Of a stretch of 64,000 bases of DNA, positions 50,186-58,718 are shown piece after piece; position 1 is the stretch's first letter; the number at the start of each line of letters is the position of its first letter. The DNA is from Haliscomenobacter sp040403615. Lineage in GTDB: Bacteria > Bacteroidota > Bacteroidia > Chitinophagales > Saprospiraceae. Under the pieces are notes generated by a model. The model was not told the DNA's origin. It did not search any database and was given only the letters and a program-made list of their open reading frames with translations. The translations under genes were made by a program, and so were the position numbers. The DNA lies in assembly GCF_040403615.1 (NCBI RefSeq), contig NZ_JBBAKG010000001.1:1-64000 (forward strand), written 5' to 3'.

Positions 50186-51283
50186 TTACAGCCCTGCCAG
50201 GCGCTTGATGGCAATAACATTGCTGTTGTCAGCAGTGTCGTCGTCTGGGCGATGGGCAGTTTTATTACCAGTGACTTCTGAAACATTTTCCACAATCACC
50301 TGGCGGGCTTTTGCGGATTTGCCTTCAGCTAGCACAGCTGGTAGATACTTTTCAAAAGCGTTCTTCAGTCTAGCTGTTTGAACACTTTCGAGTAAATTAC
50401 GCATGGTCTCACGTTTCTCTTCGTTGAGAGGAGAAAGCAACTCTTCCAGAGTGTTTTGACGCACATTGGATTCGTTGATCATACGTATTTCACGTTCTTT
50501 GGACTCAACCAGGACCTTGGCCCGGCGGCTGAGTTTGATAGCTTCTGACAGTTGTTGTTCTCTTGTGGCGATGGTGTTTTGCAACTTGCGAACTTCGGCT
50601 TTCTCATTGAGATGAGTAGCACCAAATTCAGCAGCATACGCTTCAAAAATACGTCGACCAAAATTGTTCTCGCGAGCAACTTTAATGTCTTCGTGCAACT
50701 GACCCAGTTCAGTCTTGAGATGTTGACTAACAGCTTGACTCATTTTTTGTGCAGATTCTTTTACAAATCTTGCTTTGAGATCTTGAAGTTGACCACGAGC
50801 TTCACGTACCAAGCGGACTTTTGTTTCCACTACATCACGTTTGTCTTGGGTAAATTCTTGAATCTCACGAGCCAGGGCATGCACCATGAAGCTTTCTAGT
50901 TTTTCTAGTCCTTCACTGTGCATCTTGCGGTCTTTACGTAACTCTCCAATTTCTTCAGATAATTTTGTTACCATAAAGTTGTTGAACTTGGTGGCATTTT
51001 CTTTCATCTTAGACTGGAACTTCACGCGGTCTTCCCGCATTGCCATTTTCTCCTGAGCAAACTCTTCGAGTTCACCAGAGAGTCTATCTGTTAACATATT
51101 ATCTAAGGCTTCAACCATCACTGTCTTGTCGTGCTCATAGCGTTGCGCAAACTCTTCACGTAGTTCTGCTCTGACCTGTTCACGTGCTTCTGTCAGTTTA
51201 GATTCCCAAGCTTCGTTGAGTTCTTGACTGACGTCTTCGTTGATTAGGCCGCTATCTAGCAATGGCTTGATTGCATCTAGCAT
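50186..51283 (-). CDS. 22: gp22 prohead core scaffold protein
   Basis: 365 aa, almost wholly charged helix (runs such as ETKVRLVREARGQLQDLKAR), as expected for the gp22 scaffold that fills the prohead and is later degraded by gp21. The N-terminus MLDAIKPLLDSGLINEDVSQEL is typical of the family in marine T4-like phages. Its position between gp21 and gp23 matches T4 gene order. Ribosome site AAGGAG precedes the ATG. Confidence 0.92.
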   Translation of the reverse strand: MLDAIKPLLDSGLINEDVSQELNEAWESKLTEAREQVRAELREEFAQRYEHDKTVMVEALDNMLTDRLSGELEEFAQEKMAMREDRVKFQSKMKENATKFNNFMVTKLSEEIGELRKDRKMHSEGLEKLESFMVHALAREIQEFTQDKRDVVETKVRLVREARGQLQDLKARFVKESAQKMSQAVSQHLKTELGQLHEDIKVARENNFGRRIFEAYAAEFGATHLNEKAEVRKLQNTIATREQQLSEAIKLSRRAKVLVESKEREIRMINESNVRQNTLEELLSPLNEEKRETMRNLLESVQTARLKNAFEKYLPAVLAEGKSAKARQVIVENVSEVTGNKTAHRPDDDTADNSNVIAIKRLAGL

Positions 51284-51286
51284 GCT

Positions 51287-51925
51287 TTACTCCTTAATTT
51301 TGAGATCCCGAATCAGGCGTTTTACTTCCTGTGTCAGGTATCTCTGTACCTTGCTGTCTGTCCCTGCTTCTCTGGCAATTTCCAACACTTTATGACCGTA
51401 CTTCATATTACGAAGTCCTTCATAAATTGCACGGGGATATGCATTTGGAGCACTGGGCTGAGCAACAATATCTACAGTGACTATTTCAAAGTCACTGACT
51501 TGTCCGTTGCCGTCGTTCACGTTGCCGGAACCACGACTCGAAACGCCGAGTTTCACACCCGAATCCAGCATGGTTTTTACCAGCTGGCCCATAGGTGTAG
51601 GTAATATTCTTAACTTACCATAACCAGCAGGTCCATCCATCCACATTTTGTCGATACAATGACTAACTCTGTCAAGATTGATTTTCAAATCTTCTGGGTG
51701 ATCTACTTCGCCCAGTACAGAATAGCCTTCATGCACTTGTTTGTTGACAGATTCAACTGCTCTAGAAATTTCTTGTACAGGATACACACGTTCGTTGGCG
51801 TTGCGAACTCCGCCTTCAATACATACACCTTCCATGTACAGTGTTTTGCCACCGTGAACATCATCTTCGACCAAGACGCGAATCTTGGCCTGATTGAAGT
51901 TGAGATGTTCCTGTAGGTAACGCAT
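51287..51925 (-). CDS. 21: gp21 prohead core protease
   Basis: 212 aa from the chosen ATG (an in-frame TTG lies 6 bases upstream). Family motifs are KTLYMEGVCIEGGVRNANER, GEVDHPEDL with the likely catalytic His76, and GVKLGVSSRGSG with the likely nucleophile Ser129 or Ser130. Gp21 is a herpesvirus-protease-type serine peptidase that cleaves the scaffold and capsid proteins after Glu during maturation. Order gp20-core-gp21-gp22-gp23 is the same as in T4. Confidence 0.95.
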   Translation of the reverse strand: MRYLQEHLNFNQAKIRVLVEDDVHGGKTLYMEGVCIEGGVRNANERVYPVQEISRAVESVNKQVHEGYSVLGEVDHPEDLKINLDRVSHCIDKMWMDGPAGYGKLRILPTPMGQLVKTMLDSGVKLGVSSRGSGNVNDGNGQVSDFEIVTVDIVAQPSAPNAYPRAIYEGLRNMKYGHKVLEIAREAGTDSKVQRYLTQEVKRLIRDLKIKE

Positions 51926-51931
51926 TGTCAA

Positions 51932-52756
51932 TTAACCTCTACGTCCACCAGGCAATGGGCTCTTGGTGTTTACACCAGTAGCTTGTGCTGTGTGCGGCTT
52001 GGTAGCTGCTTTGGGAGACTGAGTAGACTGGCTTGGGCTGTTGCCAACTTTACCAATCATGTCTTTGGCTGTAGGAGCTGTGCGACCTTGTGCAGTGTCA
52101 CCAGTCATACGCACAGGCTTGCTGGCCATACCAGCTGCACCTGAGTTAAATGCAACAGGACCTGATTTGCCGTTGCCTTCTTCTTGAGTGGTTGTTTTAG
52201 GATGAACTTGCTTGAGGGTGATGTTTTCCATCATGCCTTCAGTTTCGTATTCATCGTCGTCCATGGCACCCATGTCGTCAGAACCCATCATGTCAGCGGC
52301 ATCGCCGTCTTGGCCACCCATCATGTTTTCAAACTCAGCCATCAACTGGTCCAGTTTGTCTTCTAAATTCATGATATCGTCTTTGCTGGCAGGCTCGTCT
52401 CCGCCCATGTCGCTGCCCATATCGTCAGAGCCCATGTCGCTGTCCATGTCGTCAGAGCCCATGTCCATTTCTTCGTCATCTTCGCCTTCTTGCATGCCCG
52501 ATTCTTCAGCTTCAACATCGTCGATTAGGTCGGCAGTTTGGCTTCCGCCCATGTCGTGGCCTTCGTCCATGTCTGTGTCAATTTCAGTGGGTTCTTCGCC
52601 CATGGCATTGTCTTCGTCAAGATCTTCCTCTTGCATGAGATTTTCATAAATCTGGCGGCTCTTTTCCACAACGATTTGGTGGAAAAGTTCTTTGGCTTTG
52701 GCGTCTTCATCATTGATGACATATTCGATCAGTTGTTCGAAACGATTTTTACTCAT
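51932..52756 (-). CDS. Acidic prohead core protein in the gp67/gp68 position
   Basis: 274 aa. N-terminal 45 residues are helical (RFEQLIEYVINDEDAKAKELF, then IVVEKSRQIYENL); residues 45-180 are extremely acidic with DMGSD-type repeats (DDMDSDMGSDDMGSDMGGDE); the C-terminal third is polar and basic, ending PGGRRG. In T4 this interval holds the core genes 67 and 68, and gp67 is likewise small and acidic. The helical start resembles marine T4-like core proteins. Probably a scaffold component cut by gp21. It has a CTATTTAA region with AGGAG before the ATG. Confidence 0.6.
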   Translation of the reverse strand: MSKNRFEQLIEYVINDEDAKAKELFHQIVVEKSRQIYENLMQEEDLDEDNAMGEEPTEIDTDMDEGHDMGGSQTADLIDDVEAEESGMQEGEDDEEMDMGSDDMDSDMGSDDMGSDMGGDEPASKDDIMNLEDKLDQLMAEFENMMGGQDGDAADMMGSDDMGAMDDDEYETEGMMENITLKQVHPKTTTQEEGNGKSGPVAFNSGAAGMASKPVRMTGDTAQGRTAPTAKDMIGKVGNSPSQSTQSPKAATKPHTAQATGVNTKSPLPGGRRG

Positions 52757-52814
52757 TTAAATAGCTCCTGTTAAGATATTGGGTAATTTTGCCACCCGGC
52801 AAAACGTATATCTA

Positions 52815-52822
52815 TATTTACA
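52815..52822 (-). promoter_or_regulatory. TGTAAATA late box before the core-protease-capsid genes
   Basis: The minus strand reads TGTAAATA about 58 bases upstream of the acidic core protein gene. It could drive the run core protein-gp21-gp22-gp23. Confidence 0.4.
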
Positions 52823-52879
52823 ATCTTGGAGAAAAATGTGTTGTTTATGACAGTTTTTCTGTCAATTAATACAGCTATA

Positions 52880-53098
52880 TTAGGCTGGAGGAGCGGCAGG
52901 AGGTGCGTATTGTGTGCGAATGTCTTTGAGCTTCTCATTGTACTCAAAGGTTCGGGTGTCATTCATTTTTCGCAGTTTGTTCAACTGCTTGAGAGTGAGC
53001 TTGGTTTTTCTAAGTTGCCCAATATGAGGTTGGGTGTTGTCTGCTGCAACATCCTGATAGGCAGCAGGCGACTTGTGGTAAAGCTCATTGAGAATCAT
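52880..53098 (-). CDS. Small core-type protein (72 aa)
   Basis: Starts MILNELYHKSPAAYQDVA, with a basic middle (RKTKLTLKQLNKLRKMNDTR) and a Pro/Ala tail (QYAPPAAPPA). The LRKMNDTRTFEYNEKL segment resembles small proteins found between gp20 and gp21 in T4-like cyanophages, where T4 has gp67/gp68. Function inferred only from position. The gene starts just after gp20, with a CATAAATA box overlapping the gp20 stop codon. Confidence 0.65.
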   Translation of the reverse strand: MILNELYHKSPAAYQDVAADNTQPHIGQLRKTKLTLKQLNKLRKMNDTRTFEYNEKLKDIRTQYAPPAAPPA

Positions 53099-53103
53099 AC
53101 AGA

Positions 53104-53111
53104 TATTTATG
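53104..53111 (-). promoter_or_regulatory. CATAAATA late box 5 bases before the 72-aa gene
   Basis: The minus strand reads CATAAATA, then TCTGT, then ATG. The box includes the TAA stop codon of gp20. Confidence 0.4.
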
Positions 53112-54924
53112 CTGCTGGCGGAACTGCTGCACCTGCACCTGGAGGCTGTGCTGCTGGCGTAGTGCCAATGGTGCCACCTGGTGCTCCGGCACCTTCTGCA
53201 CCTTGTGGCGTGATATTGGACATTTCTTGACCCATGGCAACGTCACTTTCAATGCCTGCTGGGGTAATACCCACCGCACGTAGATCCTGGCCTTGGGAGG
53301 GTTGAAGTTCAGGTGTGGCACGTTCTTCTTTCCACATCTTGTCATTTTTCTGGATCTCATCCTGTGACAAGCCCAAGAAGCGTTCCAGCATGAAACGTTT
53401 GCTCATGTAAGGCAATGGTTCCAGGCTGGCAAATGCTGTGATTCTTGTGTTGTCCAGTTCGCTTTGACGATAGCTGGCAAAGTTCTGCGGCGGATTAAAC
53501 TTGATCTGGAACAGGCCAGCATCAATATTAAAGCCTCTCCATCGCATGAACATCTTGAATTCATCATCCAGTTTCTGCATGATCAAGGCCTGTAGTCGCT
53601 CGCAATACTGGTTGAATCTGTACTCTTGTATCAGGGCAGTGCCTATTTTGCCGTCTTGCATGGTGCGATCTGAGTCGTCTGGACCAGTGGGCAAGTAGCT
53701 TGATGGCACACGCAGACCACGGGCCATCTTGTTGTTGAAGTATTTTAAATCGTCAATTTCGCCGAGATTTTGTCCTCCGGGCAGTACATCTACTGTGCTT
53801 CCGCGGCCGTTTTCTCCCACCGGAAAGAAGAAATCTTCGTTGATACTCAGCGGATTATAGCTGCTATCCATGATGTTTTGACCGCCGCCACCGTATGTGG
53901 GAATACGTCGTTGGTGCATTTCATTCTTCACACGTTCCACAAAGCTCATGGCCATGTGGCTGGGCATGTTGCCCACGTCAATCTTGAACACTCGTCGTTC
54001 GGGCGCACGTTGCACACGATAGATCAACATGGCATCTTCTAAGAGTTCTTTTTGTTTGAATACCTTGAAGATGTTTTCTAAAATACTTTTACCAAAAGGC
54101 CAGAACACATCCAGGCCTTCATTCAGGCTCATGTGAACCACGTGCTTGGCATCAATACAGGTTTCATTCACTGCACGGCTAAATCTAGAAGCGCCACTCA
54201 GTGCTGAGTTTGGTGCTGTGTAGCCGCCGCCTTGCATGGCAGGGCCGCCGGATCCACCACCACCTGAAGACGGATTGACCATGAAGTCTGTGGTAGTTTT
54301 GGCTGCCACAGTCAGATTCTGGAAGTTGGGATTGATGTCACGAATAATGTACTGTTCAGGACGCTTGCCTTCATTTTCGTTCACAATCACACGCACAACC
54401 TTGCTCATGTCCACCCACATCATTTCAAACGTTTCCGGATCACGAACAAACACCTGATCGCCGTACTTGAGAGTGTTGCGGAACAGTTTGAAGATGCGTT
54501 GATCCAGCCGGTTCAGCTTGACCCACTGTTGTAACTGCTTGCGAATGATTTCTATTTCATGATCTGTGGGATCATCGTTGTAGGTCACTTCAAACGGCGT
54601 GTCGTTTTGTTCATTCAGCTGTGTACTGAACTCAGAGATAATGTCTAAGCATGCATTGACTTCCGAATCTGAATCCATGTTTTCGTACTGATTGTAACGT
54701 TCAATTCGATTGGGATGGCCTGAATACACTTCAGGCAGTCGGCTGGCATAGTTGCGGAAGCTGAAATCAGTTTCCGAAGAATTAGAGGTTCGGCCATCAT
54801 TTTTGGGATAGCCCGGCAGGCCCTGTTCCTTGTTGCCAGAAATAGGGCTCATCTGTCCAGAAAGATCAGCGACTTTGAAATACTTTCTCCAGGTACCCTT
54901 AGTTGCTTGTGTGTTATCAGCCAT
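53107..54924 (-). CDS. 20: gp20 portal protein
   Basis: 605 aa. The portal ring through which DNA enters and leaves the head. Diagnostic strings: ENMDSDSEVNACLDIISEFS, KYGDQVFVRDPETFEMMWVD, DAMLIYRVQRAPERRVFKIDVGN (split here: DAMLIYRVQRAPERR, VFKIDVGN) and MARGLRVPSSYLPTGPDDSD. A Gly-rich insertion (SSGGGGSGGPAMQGGGY) lies near residue 220 and the C-terminus is Pro/Ala/Gly-rich. The ribosome site AGGAAG and ATG lie inside the last codons of the GIY-YIG gene upstream (8-base overlap), so its translation may depend on that mobile gene. Confidence 0.97.
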   Translation of the reverse strand: MADNTQATKGTWRKYFKVADLSGQMSPISGNKEQGLPGYPKNDGRTSNSSETDFSFRNYASRLPEVYSGHPNRIERYNQYENMDSDSEVNACLDIISEFSTQLNEQNDTPFEVTYNDDPTDHEIEIIRKQLQQWVKLNRLDQRIFKLFRNTLKYGDQVFVRDPETFEMMWVDMSKVVRVIVNENEGKRPEQYIIRDINPNFQNLTVAAKTTTDFMVNPSSGGGGSGGPAMQGGGYTAPNSALSGASRFSRAVNETCIDAKHVVHMSLNEGLDVFWPFGKSILENIFKVFKQKELLEDAMLIYRVQRAPERRVFKIDVGNMPSHMAMSFVERVKNEMHQRRIPTYGGGGQNIMDSSYNPLSINEDFFFPVGENGRGSTVDVLPGGQNLGEIDDLKYFNNKMARGLRVPSSYLPTGPDDSDRTMQDGKIGTALIQEYRFNQYCERLQALIMQKLDDEFKMFMRWRGFNIDAGLFQIKFNPPQNFASYRQSELDNTRITAFASLEPLPYMSKRFMLERFLGLSQDEIQKNDKMWKEERATPELQPSQGQDLRAVGITPAGIESDVAMGQEMSNITPQGAEGAGAPGGTIGTTPAAQPPGAGAAVPPAA

Positions 54925-55453
54925 GTAATTTTCTTCCTGGCACGAAGCCGGTTGGTTGTTGGCCAGGTTCTGTCATTATTGTTTGTTTGCCGTTAGTAAA
55001 CCATCTGTGTTTGCTTTTTGTAACACTCATTTTTTTATATCGACCATCGTCGGGTCTACCTAAATTTGCCAATCTAACTTTTTCTTTATGTTCTGCTGTT
55101 ACTGTGCCTTTGTAGTTTTTTAGTTGCTCTGGTGTTCGTTTTTTTCCACGATTTCCATCACTAATTTTTCTTTTGGCTTCTTCTGAATGTTTCCACCCTA
55201 CTGCACATGCCCATTGATTTATTTTAATATTATCTAAGACTCCGCCATCAATTTTTCTTTTATACTTTTGAATAAGTGTGGCTTCTAATTGTTTAGCTTC
55301 TTCATTTGTAAGTCCATCCTGGACAATCACCCGACGGTCTTTTGGGGGCAATGCTACTGTAGAATGTTTAACATTCATTCTTTTTCCGCTTCCTTTACCA
55401 ATATAGTAAGGAATACCGTCTTCTCTTAGATACTGGTAAACATAAAATCTCAT
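54917..55453 (-). CDS. GIY-YIG homing endonuclease upstream of gp20
   Basis: 178 aa. The nuclease domain is at residues 1-75: FYVYQYL and YYIGKGSGKR (the GIY and YIG halves with the catalytic Arg) and EEAKQLEATLIQKY with the metal-binding Glu. Residues 95-135 hold NUMOD3-like DNA-binding repeats (KHSEEAKRKISDGNRGK, TAEHKEKVRLANLGR). The C-terminus RWFTNGKQTIM then PTGFVPGRK is the same W-x-N-G ... G-[FY]-x2-GR module as in the HNH gene of the terminase. It is probably a mobile gene sitting between the tape measure and portal genes. It has its own GGTAAATA box. Confidence 0.85.
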   Translation of the reverse strand: MRFYVYQYLREDGIPYYIGKGSGKRMNVKHSTVALPPKDRRVIVQDGLTNEEAKQLEATLIQKYKRKIDGGVLDNIKINQWACAVGWKHSEEAKRKISDGNRGKKRTPEQLKNYKGTVTAEHKEKVRLANLGRPDDGRYKKMSVTKSKHRWFTNGKQTIMTEPGQQPTGFVPGRKLHG

Positions 55454-55460
55454 AGTACAT

Positions 55461-55468
55461 TATTTACC
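55461..55468 (-). promoter_or_regulatory. GGTAAATA late box before the GIY-YIG gene
   Basis: The minus strand reads GGTAAATA, then ATGTACT, then the ATG at 55453. Short spacing, as for the HNH gene in the terminase. Confidence 0.4.
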
Positions 55469-55469
55469 G

Positions 55470-57602
55470 CTATTGTCTTGCAACCTGAACTAACTTGCCA
55501 CCCTGGGCCAGGCTTCTTCTGCTGAGATCAACCAGTTCGTCCAGGCTGGCCTGTTGCAATCTGTTGCTTTGTAACAGTTCATTCAGGCTGGTGGTCAGCA
55601 TGCCCGAATCGGTGGTGGCTGCTGTTGCTGGTGCAGCAGCAGGTCCTGTGGGAGTGGTATCACCCACAGGGCTTGGCAATGTAGAGTTGGGACCTGTGTA
55701 CTGAGTTTTGCCTAGATTGGTTTTTTCAATTATGCTGGCCATAGCAGAACTTATACTGAATTGTGTCTTTGCCGGTGTGGCTGCTTGTACAGATGCTGTT
55801 GTTGCTTTTAGTCTAGCGGTTTCAGCTGCTGATTGATCAGGTATCACTGGTTCTGACTGATTAGATTTTTTTTCTGGTGGCTGCGGAGCTACCACAGATT
55901 GTGTTTTTGTTTTTAGTCTAGCAGTTTCAGCTGCTGATTGATCGGATGCTGCTGATTGATTTCTTGATGATTCTTTTGCTGCCACAGCCATCAACGTAGC
56001 TGGATCAGTCTTTTCAAGTTGCCCCATTTTTTTAATCATGCCTGCCATGGCTGCTGCAGGTGCATTGGCTGCGCCTGCAAATTTGGCCATTGTTTCTTTA
56101 TTTTGTTGAGCTACTTCTGGAGCAATTAGATTGCCTTGCAATCCAGTGCCTTTTACATCGCCGCGGCCTGGAGTGTTTCTTATGCCAGTTTTGTCTCCGG
56201 TTCCTGGCATTCTTGTTACCACTGCTTCAAGCCCGGCAGTAAAGGATTTTAGTGCAGCAGTTGCAGGATGTACCCCAACCTGCACCATGCTGTTCATGCC
56301 GCGAGTTACTTCTTGCTGAGCTTGACGTATGGCCACCTGATTGGCCACTGCTGCTTCTGGCGTTTCTCTTTGTCCTTTTTGAGTTGCTTCGGCAGTTGCG
56401 GTTGCTTGTGTAGGGGTTAAAACTCCTGTTCTTACCTTGGCCGCCATGTCTGTTTGCGCCTGCATCATCCCAGCACCAAATGTATCATCCATAACACCTG
56501 TTTTACCCAGAGCAATATTACGCTTTCTATTGGCAGCAGATTCTTGTGCTCCGGTCGTCATTACGTCAGCTGCTTCAAACTTGCCAGATTGAATTTGTTG
56601 AGCCATTTTGTTGTTGGTCATTGCCACAGCCTGTGCTTCTTTGGTTGTAGCAACTCCTGACAACAGATCCTGAACACCTTTTTTCATTCCAGCAGGCACT
56701 GATTCCACCAACTGTTGATTTTGTAATTTTTGTCGTTCAAAATCTTTGGCCGCTGCTTCGTTTCCTGAGGCTCTGGCTTCTTCGGCCTTCATTTCCAGTT
56801 CGCTCTGAACAGCATTATAACGCTGATCTGCCATGCGGGCTTCTTCGTTTTTAAGTAGAGTTTCTGCTGATTTTCCTGTGAGCTTGCTCAGTATGTCTTG
56901 TTGGCGTATGTACTCTGCTGCTCCGGCGGTGAGCTCGGCCTGGGTCTTGGCAGCACTGGCACCGGTCATGGTCTGTGTTTTGAGATACGCTGCGGTTCCT
57001 TTGTTGATGCTGTCAACACTCATGCCCATGCGTTCAAATTCAGTTTGCAGACCGGATCGTTGAATTCCTTCAGCTACATTGGCAAACTGTTTGACACCTT
57101 GCTCTACTGTGCCACCAAATGCAGCCAAAGCTTCTGAATTTTGTGCCAGCAATGCTCCAAATTTGGGCAGCTCTTCTATGCTGTAACCAAATTTTTGCAT
57201 GTTGTCGAACACGCCTTGCATGCCAGAAGTTCCAGCAGCACCTATTTGACTGATATCTTGATAGCTCTTGAACAGTGCATCACTCTGTTTGAAGATAGCT
57301 GTTATCAAACTGCTGGATGCTCCGGCCAGAGCACCTAGGCTTTTGCCAGCAATGGTCGACTCGCCTGCCAGCTGACCCAGAGCTTTTCCACCAGCAGCAA
57401 CAAGTCCACTGTAGGCGCTCATTCCCTGAGCACCAGCATTCATGGCCCCTATAAAACTACCTGAGGCGTCGACCATGGTTCCAAAGGCCTTCCCAGCTTT
57501 GCTAGTTTGATTTCCTAGCACATCTTGGAGCGCAGCTAGTTTTTCACTGGCCGCAGCGGCCCTTTCGTTTGCTGCTGCCAATTGTTCTGATTCAGTACTC
57601 AT
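55470..57602 (-). CDS. Putative tape measure protein
   Basis: 710 aa. N-terminal 45 residues are a coiled coil (EQLAAANERAAAASEKLAAL), followed by hydrophobic Gly/Ala-rich segments (SGLVAAGGKALGQLAG and GKSLGALAGASSSLITAIF) and long Ala-rich helices to about residue 470. The C-terminal part is Pro/Thr/Gln-rich with two copies of SDQSAAETARLK-type sequence. Length and composition fit a tail-length tape measure (T4 gp29 is 590 aa), but no specific motif proves it. Placed next to the baseplate hub gene gp26, as expected for hub-associated proteins. Ribosome site AAGGAT precedes the ATG. Confidence 0.6.
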   Translation of the reverse strand: MSTESEQLAAANERAAAASEKLAALQDVLGNQTSKAGKAFGTMVDASGSFIGAMNAGAQGMSAYSGLVAAGGKALGQLAGESTIAGKSLGALAGASSSLITAIFKQSDALFKSYQDISQIGAAGTSGMQGVFDNMQKFGYSIEELPKFGALLAQNSEALAAFGGTVEQGVKQFANVAEGIQRSGLQTEFERMGMSVDSINKGTAAYLKTQTMTGASAAKTQAELTAGAAEYIRQQDILSKLTGKSAETLLKNEEARMADQRYNAVQSELEMKAEEARASGNEAAAKDFERQKLQNQQLVESVPAGMKKGVQDLLSGVATTKEAQAVAMTNNKMAQQIQSGKFEAADVMTTGAQESAANRKRNIALGKTGVMDDTFGAGMMQAQTDMAAKVRTGVLTPTQATATAEATQKGQRETPEAAVANQVAIRQAQQEVTRGMNSMVQVGVHPATAALKSFTAGLEAVVTRMPGTGDKTGIRNTPGRGDVKGTGLQGNLIAPEVAQQNKETMAKFAGAANAPAAAMAGMIKKMGQLEKTDPATLMAVAAKESSRNQSAASDQSAAETARLKTKTQSVVAPQPPEKKSNQSEPVIPDQSAAETARLKATTASVQAATPAKTQFSISSAMASIIEKTNLGKTQYTGPNSTLPSPVGDTTPTGPAAAPATAATTDSGMLTTSLNELLQSNRLQQASLDELVDLSRRSLAQGGKLVQVARQ

Positions 57603-57648
57603 AGCACAATCCTTGTAATTTTATCCTGGAGAGATTTTGTCATAATTA

Positions 57649-57656
57649 TATTTATC
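57649..57656 (-). promoter_or_regulatory. GATAAATA late box before the tape measure gene
   Basis: The minus strand reads GATAAATA about 46 bases upstream of the ATG at 57602. The box is only about 10 bases before the start of the divergent gp26 gene. Confidence 0.5.
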
Positions 57657-57666
57657 GAGGAAACTT

Positions 57667-58503
57667 ATGCTACCAAACAACCCTTTAACCCAGTATTTTC
57701 GCCAACCTGCTATCTACATCCGATTGCCGTCGGGTGGAAAATTCTACCCACCGGGCACCCTGCAGATGCCGCCCAACAACGAATTGCCAGTGTTGCCCAT
57801 GACCAGTGTGGATGAAATCACCTATCGCACGCCTGATGCCTTGTTCAACGGTACTGCCACAGTCAACGTGATCAAGAGTTGTGTTCCTGGCATTCGCGAT
57901 CCCTGGGTCATGCCCAGTACAGATATCGATGCTGTGCTGGTAGGCATTAGAATTGCCAGTTACGGACACGAAATGGAAATTGGCACCACTTGCCCAGCCT
58001 GCAACGAAGCAGATGAAATTTCTGTGGATCTTAGACGAGTCAACGACATGATAAGTGTTAGCAACTACGATCAGGTCTTGAACATAGGCGATTTAGAAAT
58101 CTACTTTAAGCCCATAACCTATCGCACTGTGAATCTGAACAATCAGGTGCAACTGGAACAGCAGCAGGCCATGCAGTTGATCAACAGCGACACAGATGAA
58201 AAAATCAAAATTGACCAACTAAACAAAAGCATAGCTGTGATCAATGAAACCACCCTGAACACAGTTGCACAAAGCATTGCTGCAATCAAAACGCCGCAGG
58301 CCATGGTAACTGAAACTGAGTTCATTGTGGACTTTCTAAAAAATTGCGACAGCAAAAAATTCAATCAGCTGAGAGATTATGTAATTGGTCTCAAACAGGC
58401 CAGCGAAGTCAAGCCCTTGGATTTGATTTGCAAAGAATGCAGTCACAAATACAAGCAAGCATTTACGCTGGATCTGTCAAGTTTTTTCGAAGACGCCTCC
58501 TAA
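57667..58503 (+). CDS. 26: gp26 baseplate hub protein
   Basis: 278 aa matching the T4-type gp26 hub family: YIRLPSGGKFYPPG near the start and VDEITYRTPDALFNGTA. Two CxxC pairs, CPAC near residue 115 and CKEC near residue 258, probably form a zinc site. Gp26 is part of the central baseplate hub assembly. Good ribosome site GAGGAA. The following gene overlaps its end, as in other T4-like phages where a gp51-like gene follows. Confidence 0.85.
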   Translation: MLPNNPLTQYFRQPAIYIRLPSGGKFYPPGTLQMPPNNELPVLPMTSVDEITYRTPDALFNGTATVNVIKSCVPGIRDPWVMPSTDIDAVLVGIRIASYGHEMEIGTTCPACNEADEISVDLRRVNDMISVSNYDQVLNIGDLEIYFKPITYRTVNLNNQVQLEQQQAMQLINSDTDEKIKIDQLNKSIAVINETTLNTVAQSIAAIKTPQAMVTETEFIVDFLKNCDSKKFNQLRDYVIGLKQASEVKPLDLICKECSHKYKQAFTLDLSSFFEDAS

Positions 58504-58718
58504 CCTCTAGTCCTGAACAAATCAACGATCTAGTTGAGGGTATGGAAAAAGACTGCCAACAGATCCGTCGGGAGGCATTAAAAATGAGTTGGTTCATGCG
58601 TGGTGGGTTGACATACGATCAAGCCATGGCCTTGGCCGTTAATGAACGAGATCTTGTGGGCGAACTGATCAAAGACAATCTAGAGACCACTAAGAAATCA
58701 GGTCTACCTTTCTTCTAA
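58437..58718 (+). CDS. gp51-like baseplate hub assembly protein
   Basis: The C-terminal 58 residues (MEKDCQQIRREALKMSWFMR onward, ending ENLETTKKSGLPFF is seen as NLETTKKSGLPFF) are typical of the small protein that follows gp26 in T4-like marine phages, where it is thought to help hub assembly like T4 gp51. The start is unsure: the ATG at 58437 overlaps gp26 by 67 bases and gives 93 aa; the ATG at 58542 follows GAGGG and gives 58 aa. The residues between (SSPEQINDLVEG) look like a real helix, so I kept the longer form. Its TAA overlaps the next ATG. Confidence 0.6.
   Translation: MQSQIQASIYAGSVKFFRRRLLTSSPEQINDLVEGMEKDCQQIRREALKMSWFMRGGLTYDQAMALAVNERDLVGELIKDNLETTKKSGLPFF

Noticed and set aside
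52771..52962. 63-aa minus-strand ORF in the gap before the acidic core protein
   Set aside because: Overlaps the 72-aa gene in another frame, has no ribosome site, and the gap is better explained by a leader with a late box.
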